Of a stretch of DNA of 8,590 nt, positions 1 to 7,241 are shown piece after piece. Where the stretch lies: contig MEUM01000104.1 in assembly GCA_001771735.1 (NCBI GenBank), positions 1 to 8,590 on the forward strand, read 5' to 3'. Under the pieces are notes generated by a model. It had not been told where the DNA came from. It saw nothing but the letters and a program-made list of their open reading frames with translations, and searched no databases. Each line of letters begins with the position of its first letter. Positions within the stretch are counted from its first letter, which is position 1. The DNA comes from Caldifarciminota bacterium RBG_13_43_14. GTDB lineage: Bacteria > Hydrothermota > Tepidihabitantia > SM23-42. The position numbers were made by a program, and so were the translations under genes.

Positions 1-2955
1 GACTCGGTGCATTCACCGTATGATACCACGTTTATACCCCAGGCACCAGCTTCGGATTATTACATCGAGAAACGGGATTATCACAATGACCGGGTCGGCC
101 GGCAGATATTTATGGAAAAACGGGGAACTGAGATATCCCGTACTAAATTCTATAAGGACCTTGATTTCAATGACACGCTGGTCGTGACCATAGATGACGA
201 CACAACCCGATATACGTACAAGTCATACACCCTTAACAGCGAAACGCGGTCAACGCAATTGCCGACCAAGATCGTGTATCCAGACGGCGATTCAATCCTC
301 AACTACTATCACGCGCCGGATAACAACGCGCCCGCGTTCTTCCTGCTGGACTCGACCATCGACGAACTGGGCAGGAAAACCCAATACTTCTATGATGACA
401 ACTCCAATCTTGATTCGCTGCGCTACTATAACCGGTACATTGCCGGTGTCGGCACGACCACGCTCACCCACGACTACACTTTTAACAGCCGCGGCAATCT
501 CACCCAGCTCAAAGATACCCGAGGAAATTCAACCTACTATTCATACGCACCTAATGATACCGGCCCCTATCTTACCCAGACCAGGATCGACATGTCGCCA
601 AGCGGATCCGGCAATGAGGATATTATCACCAAATACAAATACAATACTGACATCGGTAAGATCGATACGCTGATCTATTTCCGGGATTATCCGGGCGATT
701 CCAGTATTGTTTACTACTCTTATGATGTGATGAACCGTTTGCAGGGCACCCATTACCCGGACGGCACCCGGGACAGTTTAACCTATGACAAGCGGGGCAA
801 TCTCATTAAAAAGGAGACATACCAGAGTTCCGACTGTCATTTTCGCATTGAGTACGTGTATGACGCGCGGGATCGATTGACTCTGGTCAGGGAGTACAGT
901 GACATGACTGCATTTCCTCCGGAAACCGATACCACTCGGTATGCATACGATCTCAATGACGGACTGATCAGCTTTATCAATGCCAATGACACGACCGGCA
1001 TTTCAACCGAAATTTCCTATGCGTATGATGCCGGCAAACTTGTTAAAGTAGCGTATCCGGACACGACCTATGACAGTCTGGGCTATTACACAAACAATAA
1101 CTTGAAATTCAAAAAAGACCGCCGGGGAAAAGCGACGGCTTTTATATACGACAGGATGAACCGGTTGATCAAAAAACGGTATTTTAACAGTTTGATTGCT
1201 TACGATGCCTTTCCGGACAGCGTCCCGGCAGAAAGTCTGGTCTTTAACTATGACGCAGTCGGTAACATGGTATCCATGCTTGACAAAAACGGTTTGATAA
1301 CCTACAGTTATGACGGCATGGACGGGCTTGACACTATGAATTGTTATCAGGATGTCCTTATCGGCTATACTTATGATATAGGCGGAAACCGCACCTTGAT
1401 GAAAATAGTGGAGGCATCGGATACTACGACGATATTCCATGCCCAGATTTATCCGGCATATGACAACGCGAACCGGCTGGCATATACCGCAGTGAGAACC
1501 GACACCTTTGCCTTCACCTACTGGGACACCGGACCGATAAAGAAGATCGATTACCCGAACGATGTCGAGGAGCGCTATACGTTGACTTCAAGAAATTTCA
1601 TCGATGTAATCACTGATTCGATCGGCCGAACCGAGTTATTTAAACACGCCTATAAATACAATGATTTGGGCGACCGGGATACGCTCATTTACAAGCTGTC
1701 GACCGGGCTTTTCCCGATAACCGGGACCGTTGCCTATACCTATGATGATGTCCGCAGGATCACCCAGGCAATATATTCGGGGCAGACCAACAAGTACACC
1801 TATGACAAGGCGGGCAACCGGCAGCGCCGGATATCCGGGACCGACACCACGAATTATACCTATAACAAGCGCAACAACCAACTGACCGGAGAGAGCGGCA
1901 GCAGTTATGTGTATGACGATAATGGCAATCTCACTGAAATTCATCCGCCCGAAGAGGTTGATTATTATTATACCTGGGATTTTGAAAACCGGTTGACCAA
2001 GATCAAGAAAAGCGGTTCGGGCGGCAATGACAGCCTGGGTTTCAAATACTGCGGTATGGGCAAGAGAATAACAAAGGTACACTTTGGAAATAATGATACA
2101 ACAGGTTACGCGTATGACGGCATGTACGCGGTATGCGAGTTCGGCGGGCACCTTGACCTTAAAGCAAAATACGTGTATGCTAATGGTATGCTTTTGGCGC
2201 GGTACGATGCATCCCCTGTGGATTCTCACTACTACCACCATGATGGTCTGGGCAGCATCATCGGCATGACGAATGAGAGCGGGGCGTTTGAGCGGTCTTA
2301 TTTCTACGGCGAATTCGGCAATCTTGAGACTGACTACGGCAGTGTGAGCAATCACTACCTGTACACCGGGCAGGAGTATGATGATGAGATATCCGGGGCA
2401 GAGCTCTACAATCTCCGGGCGCGGTATTACGCACCGGAGATCGGGCGGTTTGTGAGCGAGGATCCGATTGGATTTCGTTTTAGAACACCCCAAGCAATGA
2501 ATTTTTATTTATATGTCGAAAATAATCCAATAAACTGGAATGACATAATAGGTCTACTAACAATTTGTTTGCCGCTTGGATCATTCTCCGACCCATTTTG
2601 GCATGTAGCTTACACGAAAGTTCTGAAAGAAGGATGGAAACTTTGGATTCATGAGGAAGGTCCGGCAGATTACATACCTATCATTAATTTATTCTGCATA
2701 TTTGAATATTGGAAGGATATAGAGCAGGGAATGTTCAAAAAACAGCATAACCTTGAAGTGTGTATCGAATATGATTTCTGTGGTATTGTTGAGAATGTAT
2801 GGTACCAAGATCAAATATCTATTACTGACACTAAGGTCATTCAAAAGTCAATTAAAACAAAGACTGATATGTGTGTGCTTGATCTTGCGTATAGAATACC
2901 AATTCCCGAAGATTTATGTTGGTTTCTATACGGTGGAGGGAGGAAAAGATATTGA
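1..2955 (+). CDS. Main Rhs/YD-repeat polymorphic toxin, 5'-truncated by the window, with variable tip CT1
   Basis: The reading frame is open from the first base, so the N-terminus lies outside the window; a GTG at 7 is only an internal codon. Seen: dozens of degenerate YD-type repeats (for example YDKRGNLIKKE, YDDNGNLTEI) up to about 2100, then the Rhs-associated core with HHDGLGS (about 2233-2253), YTGQEYDDE (2362 on), LRARYYAPEIGRF and SEDP (2455-2466). A short linker leads to NNPINWNDIIGL (ends 2556), the position of the DPxGL boundary of Rhs proteins. The remaining 132 residues (CT1, 2557-2952) are AT-rich and unlike the core. CT1 has six cysteines, an FWH motif and a WIH motif. Known of the family: YD repeats form a shell that encloses a C-terminal toxin, often released by self-cleavage near DPxGL. 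Inferred: CT1 is the toxin and the 2952 gene its immunity partner. The secretion route is not visible. The toxin fold was not recognised. Confidence 0.93.
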   Translation, partial: DSVHSPYDTTFIPQAPASDYYIEKRDYHNDRVGRQIFMEKRGTEISRTKFYKDLDFNDTLVVTIDDDTTRYTYKSYTLNSETRSTQLPTKIVYPDGDSILNYYHAPDNNAPAFFLLDSTIDELGRKTQYFYDDNSNLDSLRYYNRYIAGVGTTTLTHDYTFNSRGNLTQLKDTRGNSTYYSYAPNDTGPYLTQTRIDMSPSGSGNEDIITKYKYNTDIGKIDTLIYFRDYPGDSSIVYYSYDVMNRLQGTHYPDGTRDSLTYDKRGNLIKKETYQSSDCHFRIEYVYDARDRLTLVREYSDMTAFPPETDTTRYAYDLNDGLISFINANDTTGISTEISYAYDAGKLVKVAYPDTTYDSLGYYTNNNLKFKKDRRGKATAFIYDRMNRLIKKRYFNSLIAYDAFPDSVPAESLVFNYDAVGNMVSMLDKNGLITYSYDGMDGLDTMNCYQDVLIGYTYDIGGNRTLMKIVEASDTTTIFHAQIYPAYDNANRLAYTAVRTDTFAFTYWDTGPIKKIDYPNDVEERYTLTSRNFIDVITDSIGRTELFKHAYKYNDLGDRDTLIYKLSTGLFPITGTVAYTYDDVRRITQAIYSGQTNKYTYDKAGNRQRRISGTDTTNYTYNKRNNQLTGESGSSYVYDDNGNLTEIHPPEEVDYYYTWDFENRLTKIKKSGSGGNDSLGFKYCGMGKRITKVHFGNNDTTGYAYDGMYAVCEFGGHLDLKAKYVYANGMLLARYDASPVDSHYYHHDGLGSIIGMTNESGAFERSYFYGEFGNLETDYGSVSNHYLYTGQEYDDEISGAELYNLRARYYAPEIGRFVSEDPIGFRFRTPQAMNFYLYVENNPINWNDIIGLLTICLPLGSFSDPFWHVAYTKVLKEGWKLWIHEEGPADYIPIINLFCIFEYWKDIEQGMFKKQHNLEVCIEYDFCGIVENVWYQDQISITDTKVIQKSIKTKTDMCVLDLAYRIPIPEDLCWFLYGGGRKRY
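1798..2466 (+). repeat. Core repeat R1 (in the main gene), reference copy
   Basis: This 669-bp stretch of the main gene covers the last YD repeats and the Rhs-associated core through SEDP. It is the template for the three partial copies downstream: R2 matches all of it, R3 matches from 2206 and R4 from 2248. All four copies share the same 3' limit at the SEDP/SEDL codons, after which the sequences diverge into different tips. Confidence 0.9.
2935..2943 (+). promoter_or_regulatory. Strong ribosome binding site deciding the TTG start of immunity gene 1
   Basis: GGAGGGAGG lies 8 bases before the TTG at 2952, inside the last codons of the toxin gene. There is no ATG in the right place. The paralogue at 6521 starts with GTG in the same position relative to its toxin stop, and both proteins then begin M-K-(V/I). 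Together these fix the TTG as the start. Confidence 0.75.
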
Positions 2956-3599
2956 AAGTAAGATTTAGAATAATACTAATTTGGGCAATTGTGTCGACGA
3001 TTGCATGTGTGGCTTGCATACTAGGACCATTTGTAAAGAATCAGATATATATTATGAAATTAAATCGGATAGAAAACATGTCTATAGTGGAGCAAGAAGA
3101 TTTATTGATGCAAAGAATAGTCAAAACTACCGAGCCGATGACAAGCCTGGACAGGAAAAGACAGTTGAATGAAATATGGGCAAGAATTGTAGATGTTGAT
3201 CCCACCGATATTGGTATCTTAATATCCTATGGTACATCTTGTATGAACTTGGCTTATAATGAAAAGGATTCCTCTGAAGTGCAATTTTTAAAAGAACGCA
3301 TTATTTGGGTAGCGGAACGACTTCGTAAGATCGATAGTTACAGTGGCAATACTTTGCTTTTTGCCGCAAAGCTATATACATATATGGGTCTTTATGAGAA
3401 AAGCTACTATGATACTTCTAATGTCATTTATGATCGAATAAATTTTTTAATATCAGTTGACTCGGTAGAGATTCCTGAAATAGCACAGCATGATGAAAAT
3501 GTTTGGACAGGGGAGCTAAAGGAAGTTGTTCGTGACTCAAGATTATACAACAAAATTATTCAGCGAGGACGACAACGGAAGTATCCTTTTATAAATTGA
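2952..3599 (+). CDS. Putative membrane-anchored immunity protein 1 (partner of CT1)
   Basis: This 215-residue protein starts at TTG 2952, which overlaps the toxin stop (TTGA), so translation is probably coupled. Residues 7-25 form one hydrophobic segment after a basic N-terminus (MKVRFR), which fits a signal anchor with the rest outside the cytoplasm. The remainder looks mostly helical and charged. It aligns almost end to end with the product of 6521-7171: the first 30 residues align without a gap to PF(V/A)KN, and later shared stretches include LKE(V/T)V, YYDT, KxYTxxGLxxKxYYDT and a C-terminal RKY. No known family was recognised. The immunity role is inferred from position directly behind an Rhs tip and from the co-duplication of this gene with the tip (CT1/CT3). 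Its AT-rich composition matches CT1 and not the core. Confidence 0.8.
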   Translation: MKVRFRIILIWAIVSTIACVACILGPFVKNQIYIMKLNRIENMSIVEQEDLLMQRIVKTTEPMTSLDRKRQLNEIWARIVDVDPTDIGILISYGTSCMNLAYNEKDSSEVQFLKERIIWVAERLRKIDSYSGNTLLFAAKLYTYMGLYEKSYYDTSNVIYDRINFLISVDSVEIPEIAQHDENVWTGELKEVVRDSRLYNKIIQRGRQRKYPFIN

Positions 3600-3621
3600 T
3601 TATGAGTGAAAGAAAAATGGG

Positions 3622-4290
3622 GCAACCTATGACAAGGTGGGCAACCGGCTGCGCCGGATATCCGGAACCGACACCACAAATTATACCTATAACCGGCAGA
3701 ACAACCAGCTGACCGGAGAGAGCGGCAACAGCTATGCGTACGATGACAACGGCAACATGACGGAAATCCATCCGGTAGCGGAACAGGATTACTACTATTA
3801 CTGGGATTTTGAGAACTGTTTGACCAAGATCAAGAAAACCGGTTCTGGCGGCAATGATAGCCTGCGCATGACCTACTGTGGATTGGGCAAGCGCATAAAG
3901 AAAATCCATGGTACTACCGATACCACAAGTTATGCTTATGATGGTATGTATGCGGTGTGCGAGTTTGGCGGGCACCTTGACCTAAAAGCAAATTACGTGT
4001 ATGCTAATGGGATGTTATTAGCAAAGTATGATGCGAGCCCGGCGGATACGCACTACTATCATCACGATGGCCTCGGTACAACCATGGGTATGACGAATGA
4101 AAATGGGGGCGTTGAACAAAGCTATTTCTACGATGAGTTTGGGAATTCGCTGGGGTCATGGGGCAGCGTTTCTAATCATTATCTTTACACCGGGCAGGAA
4201 TATGATGATGAGATATCCGGGGCAGAGCTCTACAATCTCCGGGCGCGGTACTACGCGCCGGAGATCGGACGATTTATGAGCGAGGATCCG
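3622..4290 (+). repeat. Core repeat R2, orphan partial copy of the Rhs core
   Basis: Homology to 1798-2466 begins at about 3622-3625, only some 23 bases after the stop of immunity gene 1, and runs to SEDP at 4290 with one codon missing (HFGNNDTT becomes HGTTDTT). The frame is intact throughout. Many changes are at third codon positions. The last 90 bases (4201-4290) are identical to R3 (5961-6050). Confidence 0.9.
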
Positions 4291-4677
4291 GTGCTGCGGA
4301 TGGAAATAACGATTGACCGAATTTGTATAGGATCTAAGCACGATAAGAATATAATATATATGAGAAAAATCCCACAACAGCTCAATCACTATCACTACTG
4401 TTTAGATAATCCTGTGAATTGCAAGGATATTAAGGGTTTATTGCAGGATTGGTATTTTGCTTGTGCTCTTGTTATGGGTTGTATAGATACTGAATGTAAA
4501 AAATTGCTTGAACCTGACACTTGCTTTACAGAATCTGAAAAACGTGATGAAGAAAAGAAATGTGAGGAGCAAGCACGTGATTGGTTTCTTGAGTGTGTTA
4601 TGTATAAAACTACACCATTACCACCTATTCCCTATTTTGAATGTCGGGCATATGAGGTTTTGTTTCAGTATGAATAA
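3637..4677 (+). CDS. Orphan Rhs core fragment with cysteine-rich tip CT2
   Basis: The frame is open from 3610 and matches the main protein from about 3622 (ATYDKVGNRLRRISGTDTT). The first possible start is the GTG at 3637, inside the homology and without a visible ribosome binding site, so this may be a silent cassette that needs recombination into the main gene. The core is complete from the final YD repeats to SEDP (4279-4290). The SEDP-to-DIKGL distance is 47 residues against 27-28 in the other copies. The tip CT2 (4441-4674) is only 78 residues, with seven cysteines (contexts FAC, MGC, TEC, DTC, KKC, LEC, FEC) and an acidic/basic helical middle. CT2 is not similar to CT1, CT3 or CT4. No toxin family was recognised. 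The 4670 gene is the likely immunity partner. Confidence 0.8.
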   Translation: MGNRLRRISGTDTTNYTYNRQNNQLTGESGNSYAYDDNGNMTEIHPVAEQDYYYYWDFENCLTKIKKTGSGGNDSLRMTYCGLGKRIKKIHGTTDTTSYAYDGMYAVCEFGGHLDLKANYVYANGMLLAKYDASPADTHYYHHDGLGTTMGMTNENGGVEQSYFYDEFGNSLGSWGSVSNHYLYTGQEYDDEISGAELYNLRARYYAPEIGRFMSEDPVLRMEITIDRICIGSKHDKNIIYMRKIPQQLNHYHYCLDNPVNCKDIKGLLQDWYFACALVMGCIDTECKKLLEPDTCFTESEKRDEEKKCEEQARDWFLECVMYKTTPLPPIPYFECRAYEVLFQYE

Positions 4678-5776
4678 GAACATCATATTATGTTTATCTA
4701 TCCTATATATATTATCTGTTATTAGTAATTGCAGTCGACAAGAAGCAACACAATTTTACTTTCCTGCAGATAATATTGTGCTGAAAATCAATACAGTTTC
4801 GCCAGACGGTCACTATATGGTTATTGATTTCTGCTATTTATCTGATAGTCAACCTGGAGCAGGAGAATACTATCATCCAGAAATGCAACTAGTTTTAGAT
4901 ATGAAACAAAAAGAGTATTGGCCACTGCTTGATACTACGATATTCCATGATGCTCAATATTTTTCTTGGGCCGATGACGCGAATATGTTAATTTTCAGTG
5001 CAAGTGTAATAAGGCCAAAAGATACTACCGAACTCTTTCCCATATATATTCATGATTTACGAACGCGAACCAATAGGATGTTAGTGAAACCATGGCTTAA
5101 AATATCCCATTACAGTATTCCGCTATTCTCTCATGACAAACCAGAGATTATTTTCTGGGTACCGGGAGTCGTAGTGGAAACGATGAAACCGTCTGCAAGA
5201 ACAGTTGGACGTATATTTAGCTGGGATACTCTGCAGAAAACAATTACTAAGATAGCGGAAGACAAAAAAATCGCAACAGCAATGTGGATGAATCTATATA
5301 TTCCTGTCGATCTATATATGAAAGCAGATCGAAATTTATGGCATGTTTCTTTGATCAAACGTCAGTTGATAAACATTACGCCGAACATGTGGGTAACTGG
5401 TGGAATAAGGAGATACAAAGATAAACTTGTTTTTCCAGGTATGGATCAGGAAAGACAGAATATGATTTATATTTATGATATGAAAACAAAATCCTTTGTC
5501 TCTAAATTGCGTTATAATAAAGGATTCATTTTAAACGCATCATTCAATGCCTCGAATAAATTAGTTGTGGCAACTTTAAAAGAAAAAAGTCACTGGATAT
5601 TTCTACTGAATGAAGGTGGTTTTGTACTTGATTCATTGGAAGGATATACTCCGTTTTGGCTTGCCGGGACCGACAGTCTCGTTTGTTCAAAAGGGACAAG
5701 CATTGTACAGTTATATCCGGAAGACACAAAATTAGTGATAGAACCAATATTCACAGTGGTGAAACAAACACAATAA
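4670..5776 (+). CDS. Putative lipoprotein, propeller-like, immunity candidate 2 (partner of CT2)
   Basis: The ATG at 4670 overlaps the toxin stop by 8 bases, with GAGG at 4654-4657 upstream, and gives 368 residues. An open frame extends further upstream to 4508 but lies inside CT2 and is not needed. The N-terminus is a lipoprotein-like signal: a Lys, a hydrophobic stretch (residues 5-18) and I-S-N-C with Cys21. Asn at the -1 position is atypical, so lipidation is likely but not certain. The body has recurring beta-strand-rich units with SPDGHYM, FSWADDANMLIF, IYIHDLRTRTNRM, MIYIYDMKTKSFV and GGFVLDSLEG, resembling TolB-type or WD40-like propellers. At 368 residues it is larger than most Rhs immunity proteins. 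The immunity role rests on position and translational overlap. An alternative is an unrelated cargo lipoprotein. Confidence 0.72.
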   Translation: MNKNIILCLSILYILSVISNCSRQEATQFYFPADNIVLKINTVSPDGHYMVIDFCYLSDSQPGAGEYYHPEMQLVLDMKQKEYWPLLDTTIFHDAQYFSWADDANMLIFSASVIRPKDTTELFPIYIHDLRTRTNRMLVKPWLKISHYSIPLFSHDKPEIIFWVPGVVVETMKPSARTVGRIFSWDTLQKTITKIAEDKKIATAMWMNLYIPVDLYMKADRNLWHVSLIKRQLINITPNMWVTGGIRRYKDKLVFPGMDQERQNMIYIYDMKTKSFVSKLRYNKGFILNASFNASNKLVVATLKEKSHWIFLLNEGGFVLDSLEGYTPFWLAGTDSLVCSKGTSIVQLYPEDTKLVIEPIFTVVKQTQ

Positions 5777-5779
5777 AAA

Positions 5780-6524
5780 ATGACACGGCCTGATGCAACA
5801 GCTGACAGCCATTACTACCACCATGATGGTCTTGGTTCCATCATCGGCATGACGCAATGAGAGCGGGGCGTTTGAGCGGTCGTATTTATATGAAGAATTC
5901 GGCAATCTCACGGTCAATTACGGCAGTGTGAGCAATCACTACCTGTACACCGGGCAGGAGTATGATGATGAGATATCCGGGGCAGAGCTCTACAATCTCC
6001 GGGCGCGGTACTACGCGCCGGAGATCGGACGATTTATGAGCGAGGATCCGATAGGATTTAATATTGAATCCCCTCAGATGATGAATGACTATTTATATGT
6101 TGAAAACAATCCAGTCAATCGGCGTGATATAACCGGTCTATTTGTGCAATGTTGGCCTGTTATTTCATGGCCTGGTTTTTGGCATGATGTTGGTACACCT
6201 GAATTTCTCGGTTTCGAATGGATACTCATACATGCTAGACAGGAACGCGGTCGTGTTCTCCCAGGGATATATCCTCTTAGATGCGTATTCATGGAAATAC
6301 TGAATTATATACAGCAGCAAGCACGCACCTGGTGTATTCTTGAATTTTGCATTGACACTGATCCCTGTGCTTTCAATGTCTTTTTTAGAACTTCACAAAA
6401 CGTCGAATTACGAGATGTTCTACGTCAAAGAATAGGCAAAACAATAGAAAAAGGGCAAGATTACACTTATCTGGTGATCCCTGAATTGGAGTGTTGGAAT
6501 CTACAAAGAGGGGGGTCCCCGTGA
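5780..6524 (+). pseudogene. Orphan Rhs core fragment with tip CT3; core part frameshifted
   Basis: ATG 5780, four bases after the immunity 2 stop, opens a 26-codon frame that reads into the core (HYYHHDGLGSIIGMTQ) and stops at TGA 5858-5860 because of an inserted C. The correct core frame is open from 5853 (first start GTG 5928) and continues through YTGQEYDDE, SEDP (6039-6050), NNPVNRRDITGL (ends 6140) and the 127-residue tip CT3 (6141-6521). CT3 resembles CT1: same length class, FWH and W-x-x-IH motifs, four or five cysteines at matching spacing, and ends with CW followed by a GG-containing tail. The tip frame itself is undamaged. If recombination enters downstream of 5855, the lesion would be lost and CT3 would be restored to a working gene. 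The immunity partner is 6521-7171. Confidence 0.82.
5792..6050 (+). repeat. Core repeat R3, shorter orphan copy with a frameshift
   Basis: Homology to 2206-2466 starts about 16 bases after the stop of immunity gene 2 (DA-T-ADSHYYHHDGLGS) and ends at SEDP (6050). One codon is missing near 5800. There is one extra C at about 5855: GACGCAATGAG here, GACGAATGAG in R1 and R4. Bases 5919-6010 are identical to 2335-2426, and 5961-6050 are identical to 4201-4290. Confidence 0.9.
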
Positions 6525-7171
6525 AAATATGGTGTAAAATTGCTATTATTTGGGCGGTGATATCAACCATCATTTGTGTTCGTTATTGTTTTGTGCCATT
6601 TGCTAAGAATCTAATATCTCAATGGCGGTTCCAACAGAGGAAGTATATGTCCGTAGTCGATCGAAAAAATGTTATCACCGAGAAAATCATGGAAATTAGT
6701 CAGTCAATGGAGAATTTGCCGTTAAAAAAACAAATCAATAAACTACATGCGGAACTTGTATTAGTCGATACTATGGATATTAGTAATCTGATAACATATG
6801 GATATGATTGTTTAAACCTGGCAGTTGAGACTATTGGAAAAGATTCCTTAAAAGCCATACAATTAAGCAAGATAAGCATTGAAGCAGCTAACAAACTACG
6901 TTTATATAGAACACGAGGCCTAGTGGATCTAATTGATGCAGCAAAAATTTACACCTTCAATGGTTTATTCGACAAAAACTATTATGATACAGCAGACGCT
7001 ATTTATAGCCGAATAATTATCTTGATTGAGAACGACTCTCTGAAGGTACCTGCTTTTGCTGAAAATGATAAGGTACGCTATTTTACAGAATTGAAAGAGA
7101 CAGTCCACGACCTACGGTTCTATAATGGAATGGCCAAACGATTTCAATTGAGAAAATATATTCGAAAATAA
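6521..7171 (+). CDS. Putative membrane-anchored immunity protein 3 (partner of CT3, paralogue of immunity 1)
   Basis: GTG 6521 overlaps the CT3 stop (GTGA); AGAGGGGGG at 6507-6515 is a good ribosome binding site. The product has 216 residues. An in-frame upstream extension to 6491 lies within CT3 and is not supported by the paralogue. Residues 7-25 are a single hydrophobic anchor (IAIIWAVISTIICVRYCFV region) after MKIWCK. The rest appears helical, with DAAKIYTFNGLFDKNYYDT and ELKETVHDLRFYN matching the 2952-3599 product. The two proteins differ at well over half of positions, which fits cognate specificity diverging along with CT1 and CT3. No known family was recognised; function is inferred from context. 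Confidence 0.8.
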   Translation: MKIWCKIAIIWAVISTIICVRYCFVPFAKNLISQWRFQQRKYMSVVDRKNVITEKIMEISQSMENLPLKKQINKLHAELVLVDTMDISNLITYGYDCLNLAVETIGKDSLKAIQLSKISIEAANKLRLYRTRGLVDLIDAAKIYTFNGLFDKNYYDTADAIYSRIIILIENDSLKVPAFAENDKVRYFTELKETVHDLRFYNGMAKRFQLRKYIRK

Positions 7172-7194
7172 GAACCATTATGGTTATTATCTCA

Positions 7195-7231
7195 ATTCGA
7201 TAATCGTTGTTGGCAATTATTGATATCGAAT
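7195..7231. other. Small inverted repeat in the gap before module 4
   Basis: ATTCGATA (7195-7202) and TATCGAAT (7224-7231) are perfect 8-base inverted repeats around a 21-base spacer. They lie in the 70-base non-coding stretch between immunity gene 3 and module 4, the longest gap in the window. There is no T-run, so a standard intrinsic terminator is unlikely. It could be an operator, a remnant of a junction, or chance in AT-rich DNA. Confidence 0.3.
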
Positions 7232-7241
7232 ATCTCGGAAT

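Noticed and set aside
1636..2493. Long open frame on the minus strand (285 codons).
   Set aside because: It is the antisense of the YD-repeat/core region. Repeated TAT-GAC-type codons leave the reverse strand open, and similar minus frames appear opposite R2 and R3. No independent start signals or family resemblance.
4508..4669. Upstream in-frame extension of immunity gene 2 starting at 4508.
   Set aside because: It overlaps the cysteine-rich CT2 in another frame. The lipoprotein-like signal starts exactly at ATG 4670, with GAGG upstream.
4935..4960. Short likeness between immunity gene 2 (about 4935-4950) and the main gene (about 1421-1440), sharing TACTACGA and ATATTCCATG.
   Set aside because: Only a short match with a 3-base difference, in different frames and contexts; most likely chance.
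6507..6520. G-run followed by C-run before GTG 6521, considered as a hairpin.
   Set aside because: Only one base could form the loop, so a stable hairpin is not possible; the G-rich part is better explained as the ribosome binding site.
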